Part shown: positions 33,481-41,973 of the stretch, in pieces
How the letters are laid out: each line of letters starts with the position of its first letter
How positions within the stretch are numbered: the stretch's first letter is position 1
Assembly (NCBI GenBank): GCA_021296235.1
Contig: JAGWAS010000004.1
Coordinates: 34,569-91,533 of the forward strand
Reading direction: 5' to 3'
DNA: 56,965 bases
Source: Paracoccaceae bacterium
GTDB taxonomy: Bacteria > Pseudomonadota > Alphaproteobacteria > Rhodobacterales > Rhodobacteraceae
Position numbers and translations under genes: made by a program
Notes under the pieces: model-generated
What the model saw: the letters and a program-made list of their open reading frames with translations, nothing else
What the model was told of the DNA's origin: nothing
Database searches by the model: none

Positions 33481-34330
33481 TATTGCCGTCCGCCAGATTG
33501 ACCGCTTCGATGACTGCGCGCCGGCAAAGTTCAGTGGTCGCCTGCATTCGGTGGACGGCGCTTGCCCTGATGTCATCAAGCGGTGCAAGCGGGTCGAGAA
33601 ATTTGGGATCGGACGGAAAATCTGATTCCAACTCTTCGGCACTCAGTCCAACCACCGCCGCTTCAAGTTCAGTCATTCTCTTGGCGACCGGCGAACACGC
33701 GCCAACGGATATCCGGGCCTCGCTTACCGCTCCATTCGGCGCTACGTGAACAAGAACCGCAACCATGGAAATCGAAATGACCAGATATCTTCTGGCTCCG
33801 AGCTTCAGAAAGGAACCACGGCCATCTCGAATTCGCCCGGGAACGTGAATCGCGGCACAGATCTCATCGGGCTCCAAATTGACGCTGCGCACACCCACAA
33901 TGAACTCCTCAAGAGGAACCAGCCTTGAACCACTGGCCGATACCGTCTCGACCACTGCCTCAAGCGTCAGCAGCGGCGGAACCCCGTCCGCAGCAGGTGA
34001 AGCGTTGCATAAATTGCCGCCAACGGTTCCGGCGTTCTGGATTTGAACAGATCCAACTTCCCGCGCCGCCGCCTTGAGGCCGGCAAATGCAGGCGGAAAC
34101 GGAAATTCCAAAATCTCCGACCATGTCGTTGCCCCACCGATGCGCCAACCCGCCTCCGAAACGGAAATGCCCCGCATCTCCGACACGCGGGACACATCAA
34201 GGAGCCGCTCCGGCGCCCTGCCCCTTTCAAGACCCGGGAAAAAATCGGTCGCACCGGCAACAATTTTTGCGTCACCGTCGTTGAGCAAATCCACGGCATC
34301 CTGCAACGAAACCGGTGAATGATATTCCAA
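33473..34330 (-). CDS. Molybdenum hydroxylase FAD-binding subunit
   Basis: The medium subunit of a xanthine dehydrogenase-type enzyme, 285 residues; it passes electrons from the iron-sulfur clusters to the acceptor. FAD-binding signatures are KIVAGATDFFPGLERGR near residue 21 and VQIQNAGTVGGNLCNASPAADGVPPLLTLEA near 95. The C-terminal CO_deh_flav domain follows (RRYLVISISMVAVLVHV). It is the first gene of the minus-strand operon. The palindromic operator candidate lies 21-40 bases upstream of its start, a position where a bound repressor would block transcription. All downstream genes to the MarR regulator are overlapping or separated by about 20 bases or fewer. Confidence 0.9.
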   Translation of the reverse strand: MEYHSPVSLQDAVDLLNDGDAKIVAGATDFFPGLERGRAPERLLDVSRVSEMRGISVSEAGWRIGGATTWSEILEFPFPPAFAGLKAAAREVGSVQIQNAGTVGGNLCNASPAADGVPPLLTLEAVVETVSASGSRLVPLEEFIVGVRSVNLEPDEICAAIHVPGRIRDGRGSFLKLGARRYLVISISMVAVLVHVAPNGAVSEARISVGACSPVAKRMTELEAAVVGLSAEELESDFPSDPKFLDPLAPLDDIRASAVHRMQATTELCRRAVIEAVNLADGNNA

Positions 34331-34632
34331 GATCCGATCCCACCGAAATTCATTAGCATACTAACAAACTATGAATGCAGCGTCAACATTTTCCCGACCG
34401 AACGGTGTGCCGAACCGCCCTTCCGCACAGGAAACCCAACTCAATTCGGATCAGAATCCGCTCGTCCGAACTTAGTCTCGCGCTTGGTGCCAAGGCGGGT
34501 TTGGAAACCAATTTGACCACTCGAATCCGAAACCGTTTCGGGTTAATCTGTTGGCGCAAAAAGAGGCTGCGCTGACTGAGGAGGCATAAGCTCAGGCTTG
34601 AACGTTCGCAAATTGGGAACCAAAGTGAAGCC
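34331..34632. other. Divergent intergenic region between hydroxylase operon and ecm
   Basis: About 300 bases hold the start regions of two divergent units. Apart from the palindrome at 34351-34370, I see no clear promoter boxes, hairpin or small gene. The ecm start is preceded only by a weak purine run (AAGTGAAG). Confidence 0.6.
34351..34370. promoter_or_regulatory. Palindromic operator candidate upstream of the hydroxylase operon
   Basis: TTAGCATACTAA (34353-34364) is a near-palindrome. The full 20 bases, read on the minus strand, equal 14517-14536 except for one base (G for A in the core). It is 21-40 bases before the FAD-subunit start. Such a match over 20 bases at two promoters of functionally linked genes is strong evidence for a common regulator. 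Confidence 0.75.
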
Positions 34633-36666
34633 ATGACCAAACCTGCCGACAAACCTTGGCTCTTCCGGACCTATTCCGGCCATTCGAGCGCAACCGATTC
34701 CAATGCCCTTTACCGCTCCAATCTTTCCAAGGGGCAAACCGGCCTGTCCGTCGCCTTCGACCTTCCGACACAAACCGGCTATGACAGTGACCATGAGCTT
34801 GCCCAAAGCGAGGTGGGCAAGGTCGGCGTTCCGGTCTGCCATCTAGGTGACATTCGGACACTGTTCGATGGCATCCCGCTTGACAAGATGAACACGTCAA
34901 TGACGATCAATGCCACCGCTCCGTGGCTGCTTGCTTTGTACATTGCCCTTGCCGACGAACGGAACATCGACAGGTCAAGCCTGCGGGGCACAGTGCAGAA
35001 TGACGTCATCAAAGAGTATCTCAGCCGCGGCACCTACATCTGCCCTCCCGAACCATCACTGCAAATGACCATTGATGTTGCAGAATACTGCATCCGCAAC
35101 ATTCCCAACTGGAATCCGACCAACGTGTGCTCCTATCACCTGCAGGAAGCGGGCGCGACGCCGGAACAGGAGATTGCCTATGCGCTCGCAACCGCCGTTG
35201 CGGTGCTCGACGGCTTGAAGGAGCGGGTCGAGGAGCATGAATTTCCATTGGCCGTCGGACGGATTTCCTTTTTCGTGAACGCCGGCATCCGGTTCGTAAC
35301 CGAAATGTGCAAGATGCGAGCATTCACCGAGCTTTGGGACGAGATCTGCCGGTCCCGCTATGGCGTGGAGCGCAAGGAGTTGAGACGATTCCGCTACGGT
35401 GTCCAAGTCAACAGTCTCGGCCTCACGGAACAGCAGCCCGAAAACAATGTCCACCGCATAATGCTTGAAATGCTTGCTGTTACGCTCTCCCGCAATGCCA
35501 GGGCGCGTGCTGTGCAACTCCCTGCATGGAACGAAGCGATGGGATTGCCGACGCCTTGGGATCAGCAATGGTCCCTGAGAATGCAGCAAATTCTTGCGTG
35601 CGAATCCGACCTGCTGGAATTTGGCGACCTCTTCGATGGCAATCCCGCGGTGGCGGAAAAGGTCAAGGCAATCAAATCCGATGCGCTGAACGAATTGCGG
35701 CAGGTTGAGGAGTTGGGCGGAGCAATCAAGTCAATAGAGTTCATGAAGAGGCGCCTGGTTGAAAGCAACGGCGAGAGGATTCGCCGAATTGAGTCTGGCG
35801 AAACGATCATCGTCGGCGTCAACAAGTACCGGGAGGGGGTCCGCTCGCCTCTTGAGTCCGGCCGGACATCAACCCTCAGGGTCGGCCCCGAGGTCGCGGC
35901 AGAGCAGATTGAACGGCTCGAGGCATGGCGCAGGGACAGAAACCCGCATCGGGTCAAGAATGCCCTCGACAAGCTTCGGCAAGCGGCCAAGGCGGGAGTC
36001 AACATTCTGCCGGCTTCGATCGATGCGGCCAAGGCGGGTGTTACAACCGGGGAATGGGGCATGGTCATGCGGAGTGAACACGGCGAATTTCGTGCGCCAA
36101 CGGGCATAAGCCGAGCCCCTTCCAACACTGTCGGGGACCTGGTTGAGATCAGGCAGGCCGTCGACGATGCCTCACGGAAGTTGGGAAGACGACTCAAACT
36201 GCTGATCGGCAAGCCTGGCCTTGACGGACATTCCAATGGGGCCGAACAAATCGTCTGTCGTGCCCGCGACTGTGGAATTGACATCGCCTATGACGGAATC
36301 AGATTTACACCCGAGGACATCGCCGATGCGGCACTGCAGGAACGGGCGCATGTCGTGGGCCTTTCCATCCTGTCCGGAACGCACCTTCCCCTCGTCGGTG
36401 AATTTAGACGAAGGATGACTGAGCGCGGCCTTGCAAGTGTTCCCCTCGTTGTCGGCGGCATCATTCCTGAGGAGGACGCAAAGGAATTGAGGGAATTGGG
36501 GGTGGCGGGAGTTTACACACCCAAGGATTTCGACATCAACAACATCATGATGGAAATCGTCAGGCTGGCATCCGCGGATGCAGTTGCCGGTGAAGATTGC
36601 GAAACCACCCGGACCTCCAAGGACTCAGATGTTGCCCAGCGGAGAACCCAATCGGTTGACGTCTGA
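34633..36666 (+). CDS. ecm: Ethylmalonyl-CoA mutase
   Basis: A coenzyme B12-dependent mutase converting (2R)-ethylmalonyl-CoA to (2S)-methylsuccinyl-CoA in the ethylmalonyl-CoA pathway of acetyl-CoA assimilation. The 677-residue single chain begins KPWLFRTYSGHSSATDSNALYRSN and contains GLSVAFDLPTQTGYDSDHEL and LSRGTYICPPEPSLQMT. These distinguish Ecm (MeaA) from methylmalonyl-CoA mutase, as far as I recall the two. The C-terminal cobalamin domain carries KPGLDGHSNGAEQI (DxHxxG, the lower axial His ligand) near residue 540, followed by GLSILSGTHLP and VVGGIIPEEDAKEL. It is transcribed alone, divergently from the hydroxylase operon and convergently with the B12-importer genes. Confidence 0.9.
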   Translation: MTKPADKPWLFRTYSGHSSATDSNALYRSNLSKGQTGLSVAFDLPTQTGYDSDHELAQSEVGKVGVPVCHLGDIRTLFDGIPLDKMNTSMTINATAPWLLALYIALADERNIDRSSLRGTVQNDVIKEYLSRGTYICPPEPSLQMTIDVAEYCIRNIPNWNPTNVCSYHLQEAGATPEQEIAYALATAVAVLDGLKERVEEHEFPLAVGRISFFVNAGIRFVTEMCKMRAFTELWDEICRSRYGVERKELRRFRYGVQVNSLGLTEQQPENNVHRIMLEMLAVTLSRNARARAVQLPAWNEAMGLPTPWDQQWSLRMQQILACESDLLEFGDLFDGNPAVAEKVKAIKSDALNELRQVEELGGAIKSIEFMKRRLVESNGERIRRIESGETIIVGVNKYREGVRSPLESGRTSTLRVGPEVAAEQIERLEAWRRDRNPHRVKNALDKLRQAAKAGVNILPASIDAAKAGVTTGEWGMVMRSEHGEFRAPTGISRAPSNTVGDLVEIRQAVDDASRKLGRRLKLLIGKPGLDGHSNGAEQIVCRARDCGIDIAYDGIRFTPEDIADAALQERAHVVGLSILSGTHLPLVGEFRRRMTERGLASVPLVVGGIIPEEDAKELRELGVAGVYTPKDFDINNIMMEIVRLASADAVAGEDCETTRTSKDSDVAQRRTQSVDV

Positions 36667-36744
36667 TCCCGGTTGATGCGCCGCCAATTCTGATAGTCGA
36701 CGGTGGGTTGCAGATCAAACCCCATTCGCCGGGCCGGCACTTCG

Positions 36745-37791
36745 TCAGTACTTGCGCCTGCGAAGAAGCCAAATGAAGAATACCCCGCCAACCAGTCCAG
36801 TTATGATTCCAATTGGCATGTCCTCCGGTGCCACCACGGAACGGGAGACAATGTCGGCCCACACCAGAAAAACCGCGCCTGAAAGAGCCGCAGCAGGAAT
36901 GACCCTCGCGTTGTCACCTCCGACCAACATTCTTGCAATGTGAGGCATCATCAATCCCACGAATCCGATGATGCCCGAATAGGCAACCATGATGCCGGTT
37001 AGCAATGCCCCCGCAGCGAACACGGACAATCTAAATCTTGTTACGGAAATTCCCAGGGTCGATGCCGTCTCGTCCCCCAACGTAACGGCATTCAATTCTC
37101 CGGACCTGAGGTGGAAATAGACGAGGCAGCCCACGAGCCCAACGACCGGAACAGGCAAGTGTGACCATTGAGCAAGTCCCAAGCCGCCCAGCATCCAGAA
37201 CACGGCAGTGTGCGCAGCTCTGGGATCACCGAGGAAGATAAGCAAATTGGCACAGGACATAACTGCGAACGAGACGGCGACTCCCGCCAGAACCAGCCGG
37301 GTTGCCGACATCGCCGCCGCCAGCCTGGAAACAGCCAGCACAATCACAGTCGCGGAAATCGCCCCCAGGAATGACAGCAACGGAACAGTGAGCTGGCCGA
37401 GAAACATTCCGGTATGCAGCAACGCCAGCACTGCACCAAAGGCACCGCCGGACGAAATCCCAAGGAGGTGCGGGTCAGCCAGTTGATTGCGGGTAACAGC
37501 CTGCAGCGAAGCCCCCACCGCCGCCAATCCGGCACCAACCAAACAGGCCAGAATGCTCCTTGGAAGCCTGATGTTCCAGATTATGGCCTCCTGACCGGCA
37601 GACCAGTCCTGCTCGACCAAGCCCGGAAGCAACCTGTCTGCAATAACACCCCAGACAACAGGCATCGGCACAAAAACGGTTCCAATGCTGACTGCCGCCG
37701 AAATCGACATCAGCAGCAACAGGATGCCGGCCGGATACAACAAGGCCGGTCGCAGCCGCCCGTGCCGCCCTGGTGTTGCATTCTGCATCAT
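36745..37791 (-). CDS. btuC: B12/iron-type ABC-importer permease (BtuC/FecCD family)
   Basis: A permease of 348 residues with about ten hydrophobic helices. Family features are WNIRLPRSILACLVGAGLAAVGASLQAVTRNQLADPHLLGISSGGAFGAV near residues 70-120, LGDETASTLGISVTRFR near 235 and GIIGFVGLMMPHIARMLVGGDNARVIPAAALSGA near 270. FecCD permeases serve B12, heme and siderophores and cannot be told apart by sequence alone. The cobalamin riboswitch in front of the operon makes B12 or another corrinoid the likely substrate. It is the last of three genes, seven bases after the binding-protein gene. Confidence 0.87.
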   Translation of the reverse strand: MMQNATPGRHGRLRPALLYPAGILLLLMSISAAVSIGTVFVPMPVVWGVIADRLLPGLVEQDWSAGQEAIIWNIRLPRSILACLVGAGLAAVGASLQAVTRNQLADPHLLGISSGGAFGAVLALLHTGMFLGQLTVPLLSFLGAISATVIVLAVSRLAAAMSATRLVLAGVAVSFAVMSCANLLIFLGDPRAAHTAVFWMLGGLGLAQWSHLPVPVVGLVGCLVYFHLRSGELNAVTLGDETASTLGISVTRFRLSVFAAGALLTGIMVAYSGIIGFVGLMMPHIARMLVGGDNARVIPAAALSGAVFLVWADIVSRSVVAPEDMPIGIITGLVGGVFFIWLLRRRKY

Positions 37792-37798
37792 CGCCGCC

Positions 37799-38770
37799 TC
37801 AGCGGCTCAACCCTGCTTTGTGAAATCCCTCCACCAATTTCCTGATCGCAGCGATGTTGCGTGGCCCCGGCGTTGCTTCGACATACTCCAAAACGACAAA
37901 CCGATCGTTCTTCACCGCATCAACTCCCGCAAATGCCGGATTGGACAGCATGAACCTTCTCTTTTCGGCGGCGGTTACGTTTCCGTAGTTCACGATGACG
38001 ATCGCTTCAGGGTTGCGTTCGACAACCGCCTCCCACCCGATGGTGGCCCAACTCTTTTCAAGATCATCCATGACGTTGCGCCCACCGGCAGCCTCAATCA
38101 GCGCGGTGGGCATTGCATAACGGCCTGCGGTGAAGGGTGCATCCTCGCCGCTGTCATAGACGAAAACCCGGATGGGCTCGGTACCCGGCAACACTTTACT
38201 TGCCAACTGGTCGACCTCCGCCCGGTACTGTGCAACGAGACCGCTGGCCCGATCCCCGACACCGAAGATTTTGCCGAGATTCAAAATATCCTGATACATG
38301 TCCTCCATGCTGACTTTCAGTTTCTCGCCAACATGAATGCAGGATTCCGTAAGTTCATAGACTTTGATTCCCAAGGGCTCCAGCGTCTCCGGCGTAACCT
38401 CGCCGCCGACGCGCATGCCGTAATTCCAACCGGCAAAAAGGAAATCCGCACCGACCGACAAGAGAATCTCCCTGGTTGGGTAGCCGGGGGACAATTCGGG
38501 CAAGCCTGAACGACTGATCGAATGATCCGGATCAAGTGTTTTCCATTTCGAAATCCCGGTGAAGCCGACCATGCGGTCCGCAAGGTCCAGTGCCAGCATC
38601 ATTTCCGTCAGGTTTGAATCGTTGGAAACGGCCGCTTGCGGAGATCGTTCGAACAGCACTGTTCTGTCGCAACTTCTCACCTCAACCGCTTCGAGCGGAG
38701 CAGCCGAGACAAGGCAAAACGCCATCGCCGCAATGGCGTTCCCAATTCTGGGCCCCTGCATCTTGATCAA
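37799..38770 (-). CDS. btuF: B12-type ABC-importer binding protein (BtuF-like)
   Basis: A periplasmic binding protein of the class III type (BtuF/FhuD), 323 residues. The signal peptide is within the first 28 residues (GNAIAAMAFCLVSAAPLEA). Typical sequence includes VSNDSNLTEMMLALDLADRMVGFTG near residue 49, LLSVGADFLFAGWNYG near 103, and NPEAIVIVNYG with PAFAGVDAVKNDRFVVLE near 255-290. The binding protein is periplasmic and passes corrinoid to BtuCD. Its ATG overlaps the stop of the ATPase gene (ATGA). Ligand identity rests on the riboswitch and the neighbouring B12-dependent mutase. Confidence 0.85.
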   Translation of the reverse strand: MIKMQGPRIGNAIAAMAFCLVSAAPLEAVEVRSCDRTVLFERSPQAAVSNDSNLTEMMLALDLADRMVGFTGISKWKTLDPDHSISRSGLPELSPGYPTREILLSVGADFLFAGWNYGMRVGGEVTPETLEPLGIKVYELTESCIHVGEKLKVSMEDMYQDILNLGKIFGVGDRASGLVAQYRAEVDQLASKVLPGTEPIRVFVYDSGEDAPFTAGRYAMPTALIEAAGGRNVMDDLEKSWATIGWEAVVERNPEAIVIVNYGNVTAAEKRRFMLSNPAFAGVDAVKNDRFVVLEYVEATPGPRNIAAIRKLVEGFHKAGLSR

Positions 38771-39618
38771 AGATGAAAGTGAAAGTGTCGCCCGCCGTTC
38801 ACGGTCGGCGTGCCACCGTACGCATTGACCGAAAACGCAACGGAGATCATTTCGGGAGTGAGTACATCGATCGGGCGGCCGAACGCGAGCGTTTCACCGC
38901 CAAAAAGCACCAGCGCAAGATCGGCAAAATCAATTGCGGCGTTGAGGTCGTGGAGACTGCACACAACGGTCAGTCCCAAACTCTTCAGCAAAGCCAGCGT
39001 TTCAAGTTGATGGCGTATGTCCAGATGGTTTGTTGGCTCATCCAAGATGAGTATCCTGGGCTCCTGGGCAAGGGCACGCGCAATTGCAACACGCTGTTTT
39101 TCACCGCCGGAAAGGGTTCCCGTCAGCCTGTCGCAGAGCTCCAGCAATCCCAGCCGTTCAAGGACATGTCCGACAACGGCGTCATTCCGACCCTGACAGC
39201 CTGCACCCCGCCGGTGATGTGGCAGGCGGCCAAGCCCCACAATTTCCTGAACCGTAAGCTCAAATTCCGCCGGCTGCTCCTGAAGGACAACCGCCATGTC
39301 CTGTGAAAGACACCTTGCCGGCATTCGCCGGATATCCTGACCATCAAGGAGGACCTGTCCCGACTTGGGTCGGTTGTAGCCGTAAATCGTTCGGAGAAGA
39401 GTGGATTTGCCGGCGCCATTCGGTCCAAGAATTCCCAATATCTGGCCAGGACCGACAGAAAAGGTCGCCCCTTTCAGGATGGGCTCATGCCCAGCAGGCC
39501 CCCAAGAAACGTCCACAACGTCCAGTTTGGCCGATTTGGCGGCCCGACTGCATTTATCCAAGGCAATTGAATCGCCAAAATGAAGATCTTCAGATGTTTG
39601 AATGAATGTCCCGTCCAT
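38767..39618 (-). CDS. btuD: B12-type ABC-importer ATPase (BtuD-like)
   Basis: An ATPase of 283 residues: Walker A LGPNGAGKST near residue 68, Q-loop VVLQEQPAEFELTV, signature LSGGEKQRVAIARAL near 169, Walker B ILILDEPTNHLD near 189, H-loop CSLHDLN. It is the first gene of the btuDFC operon, about 110 bases after the 3' end of a cobalamin riboswitch. The first 30 residues (DGTFIQTSEDLHFGDSIALD) have no counterpart in typical BtuD/FhuC proteins, whose homology starts at LDVVDVSW, so the true start could be further downstream. The C-terminus ends in a histidine-rich HFHFHL. Confidence 0.87.
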   Translation of the reverse strand: MDGTFIQTSEDLHFGDSIALDKCSRAAKSAKLDVVDVSWGPAGHEPILKGATFSVGPGQILGILGPNGAGKSTLLRTIYGYNRPKSGQVLLDGQDIRRMPARCLSQDMAVVLQEQPAEFELTVQEIVGLGRLPHHRRGAGCQGRNDAVVGHVLERLGLLELCDRLTGTLSGGEKQRVAIARALAQEPRILILDEPTNHLDIRHQLETLALLKSLGLTVVCSLHDLNAAIDFADLALVLFGGETLAFGRPIDVLTPEMISVAFSVNAYGGTPTVNGGRHFHFHL

Positions 39619-39729
39619 AATCCAATCCGATCAAAACGGGGCATCTGCGCTCTTCCGACGCAACTCGCAACAACGGTATTCTGACCAATGCAAGCCTCCT
39701 TCCGGATCACCCCGTCCGGTGTGAGAATC

Positions 39730-39900
39730 AATCCGACGGTAGGTCTCCTGACTTGCGGGTCGCTGCTTTTCCCCGATCCTTCCCAGCCATTGCAGGCCAG
39801 TGGCTCAATCCGGGGTAGCTCGCCGCTTACAGTTGCGGGGGCAGTCACGGTTTTGGCGCCTTGGCGGCTCTTCCTCACCGTATTCCCTTTTCATCCCGAA
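39730..39900 (-). promoter_or_regulatory. Cobalamin (B12) riboswitch
   Basis: Read on the minus strand, the consensus blocks occur in order. AAAGGGAATACGGTGAGG starts near 39893, then TGCCCCCGCAACTGTAAGCG at about 39845-39826, the B12-box-type GCCACTGG near 39803-39796, GGGAAGG near 39784-39778, and the closing GACCCGCAAGTCAGGAGACC at 39762-39743. This is the full adenosylcobalamin/corrinoid riboswitch core and it lies upstream of btuDFC. Binding of B12 should switch the operon off, by terminator formation or by hiding a ribosome-binding site; I did not resolve the expression platform between 39619 and 39730. Confidence 0.95.
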
Positions 39901-40059
39901 CGCATACTCAACGTTCGAAAACCGTCCCGGCAACGATATTCCAAGCGCCCCTTCAGGTCAAAAGAAATCCACTTGAAATTTTGCGAAAGCCGAGCGGGGC
40001 AGTCGTGGTTGGCCGCACGGAGTTAAAATCTGGTTTTGCAGGATTTCATGTCGCCCGTG

Positions 40060-40190
40060 CGTCGTTTCGATGCCGGGCGGGTGGCGCGGGATTTTCTGAT
40101 CTGATGATCCTGGCCGCGGCACAAAAATCTGGAGTTCATCCCCTCTACACCCTTGATCAGAAGGCGGTTCGGCTTATGGGCGTGTCGTAG
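40060..40190 (+). pseudogene. PIN-domain (VapC-like) toxin fragment
   Basis: The last 40 or so codons of a plus-strand frame read GAGFSDLMILAAAQKSGVHPLYTLDQKAVRLMGVS. This matches the C-terminal part of VapC-type PIN nucleases (D-x-x-[IL]-x-x-x-A-x-x-x-G-x-x-x-[LV]-[YV]-T-[FL]-D-x-K-A). The upstream two thirds, including the first catalytic Asp, and any antitoxin gene are not present. It is probably a decayed toxin-antitoxin remnant. Between it and the tRNA (40191-40553) I see nothing. Confidence 0.55.
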
Positions 40191-40553
40191 CCGTAACGTC
40201 CGATGCGTTGCGCAGGGTTCGGTAGGATTGGAAACTGGCTCACCGATGATCGATTTCTCGGATGCTCACGACCGAGCACAGAACGTGTTCCCACCAACCC
40301 CGAAAACCGTGGTTTTGACTCAACCCGTTGATATCAAATGGATCAGCCCATCTGAACGAGGTTTGGGCGAAGTCCAGAAGCAATGGAGGTTCAAGCCGGC
40401 CAGAGATTGAGAGGCTGCGGAACGGGACGAAGTCGAGTCGTGGGGAATGAAGCAGGAAAGATATGAGGAACACTCAAATCCTTTGAAAATGGATTTTTGG
40501 ACGCAAATATCTCTGGAGAGTTAACCTGCAGGCACGAATTGTGTTGCAGAAAA

Positions 40554-40629
<76 letters not shown>

Positions 40630-40698
40630 AATTTCGACTTCTTCATGTGCCGAGGGTTGAAATCCTTTATGGATTTCGACCCGCGTGGCAAGCAAATT

Positions 40699-41034
40699 TT
40701 AACTTTCGTCGTCCGTGGCTACATTGGCGATATCGTCAAGCGGAACCGTGTCGTCATCTGATTCATCCAGGACGTCATCATCAATTTCAACGCCATCCCC
40801 ATCTTCCGTGAGAATATCGTCGTCATCCTCGATCGCACCCGGCACCTTTTTGGCAGAGCGCGCCTCGTCCGCAGCCGGCTCGAATTCCTTATCCTGCGGG
40901 GTGTTCGGCACCTCGACGACCAACTCTGTTCCACATTTCGGACAGATTACCGGATCGCGCATCAAATCGTAGAATCGGGCACCGCATCCCTCTTCCCGGC
41001 ACACGCGTTTTGCGCCCCACTCTTCCTTCGCCAT
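40699..41034 (-). CDS. FYDLN-acid (TIGR02300-type) small zinc-ribbon protein
   Basis: A 111-residue protein typical of alphaproteobacteria, with unknown function. It begins MAKEEWGAKRVCREEGCGARFYDL, with a CxxxxC pair and a following CPKCG pair that together could bind zinc, and includes the family's name motif FYDL(N/M). The C-terminal two thirds is very acidic and probably unstructured (DDDDILTEDGDGVEIDDDVLDESDDD). It lies just upstream of tRNA-Ala on the same strand and diverges from the YgjP-like gene. Confidence 0.88.
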   Translation of the reverse strand: MAKEEWGAKRVCREEGCGARFYDLMRDPVICPKCGTELVVEVPNTPQDKEFEPAADEARSAKKVPGAIEDDDDILTEDGDGVEIDDDVLDESDDDTVPLDDIANVATDDES

Positions 41035-41243
41035 GAAAGTCCCTTCCTCTTGTATAGCTGCACGAAACCGAACCCCCGTGCCACAAAGAAAGATCGATTG
41101 TCAAAGAACATGTTTCGAAGCAACCGAAATCGGTTCCGAGGCCACTCCGGCCGTGTGCCGGATCCATTTTCGGCATCGGTTTGAATTCCCTCCCATCTGA
41201 TCTACTGAACAGGTGCAACACATCCATTGGCGGACCGGAAGGA

Positions 41244-41939
41244 ATGAAAATCACCGAATTCACCCTTTCTGGCGACCCGCCCATCAGCATATCGGTTCGC
41301 CGCTCAAATCGGGCCCGCACTCTTCGGCTGAAAGTGTCGCGGCTTGGTGGAGTTGTCGAGGTTGCGGTTCCTTCGGGAATTGGGATTGATCAGGCACGCC
41401 GCTTTGCTGCCGACAACAGGCAATGGATAATGACGGCGGTCAAGCGCTCCCAAGAGCGAATCATTCCAAGATTCGGCAGCCGCTTTCCACTTGAGGGGAA
41501 TGAATTGCTGCTTCGAAAGTCAAACGGGGCTGTTCCGAGGTGCGACGGGCAGCACCTGAATCTCCAATGCGTCGAATCGGATTTGCCTGCGGTGCTCGGC
41601 GCGCATTGCAAAAGACTTGCCAAGAGCAAACTGGACGCTTCGGTCCGGCACCATGCCGAATTCCTCGCCATTCCCACACCCAGGTTCCGGATCAAGGACA
41701 CAACATCGCGCTGGGGGTCGTGTTCGGCACGGGGCAACCTGAATTTCTCATGGCGGCTGATCATGATGCCACCCGTAATTTTGAACTATGTCGTGGCGCA
41801 CGAAGTCTCACACCTGGCCGAGATGAATCACTCGCCGATGTTCTGGAAAATCGTCGAACGCCTTTGCCCTCAATACCGCGAACACAGGAAGTGGCTAAAG
41901 AACAATGGCTCGATCTACTTGGGCTACCAATTGCTGTGA
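41244..41939 (+). CDS. YgjP-like (DUF45/SprT-type) zinc metallopeptidase
   Basis: A 231-residue putative zinc protease. The conserved core holds KDTTSRWGSCSARGNLNFSWRLIMMPP near residue 152, then YVVAHEVSHLAEMNHSPMFWKIVERLCPQY. There HEVSH is the HExxH metal site, and the downstream HSPxFW contributes the third ligand. I chose ATG 41244, preceded by GGAAGG, over a weaker in-frame start at 41181. The N-terminal YgjP domain (RRSNRARTLRLKVSRLGGVVEVAVPSG) is standard. The substrate is unknown. Confidence 0.85.
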   Translation: MKITEFTLSGDPPISISVRRSNRARTLRLKVSRLGGVVEVAVPSGIGIDQARRFAADNRQWIMTAVKRSQERIIPRFGSRFPLEGNELLLRKSNGAVPRCDGQHLNLQCVESDLPAVLGAHCKRLAKSKLDASVRHHAEFLAIPTPRFRIKDTTSRWGSCSARGNLNFSWRLIMMPPVILNYVVAHEVSHLAEMNHSPMFWKIVERLCPQYREHRKWLKNNGSIYLGYQLL

Positions 41940-41973
41940 GATGCGGCGTCCCGGATCCGCACCGGAGAGAAAC

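Noticed and set aside
36667..36744. A terminator between ecm and the convergent btuC gene
   Set aside because: No stem followed by a T-run is visible on either strand in these 78 bases.
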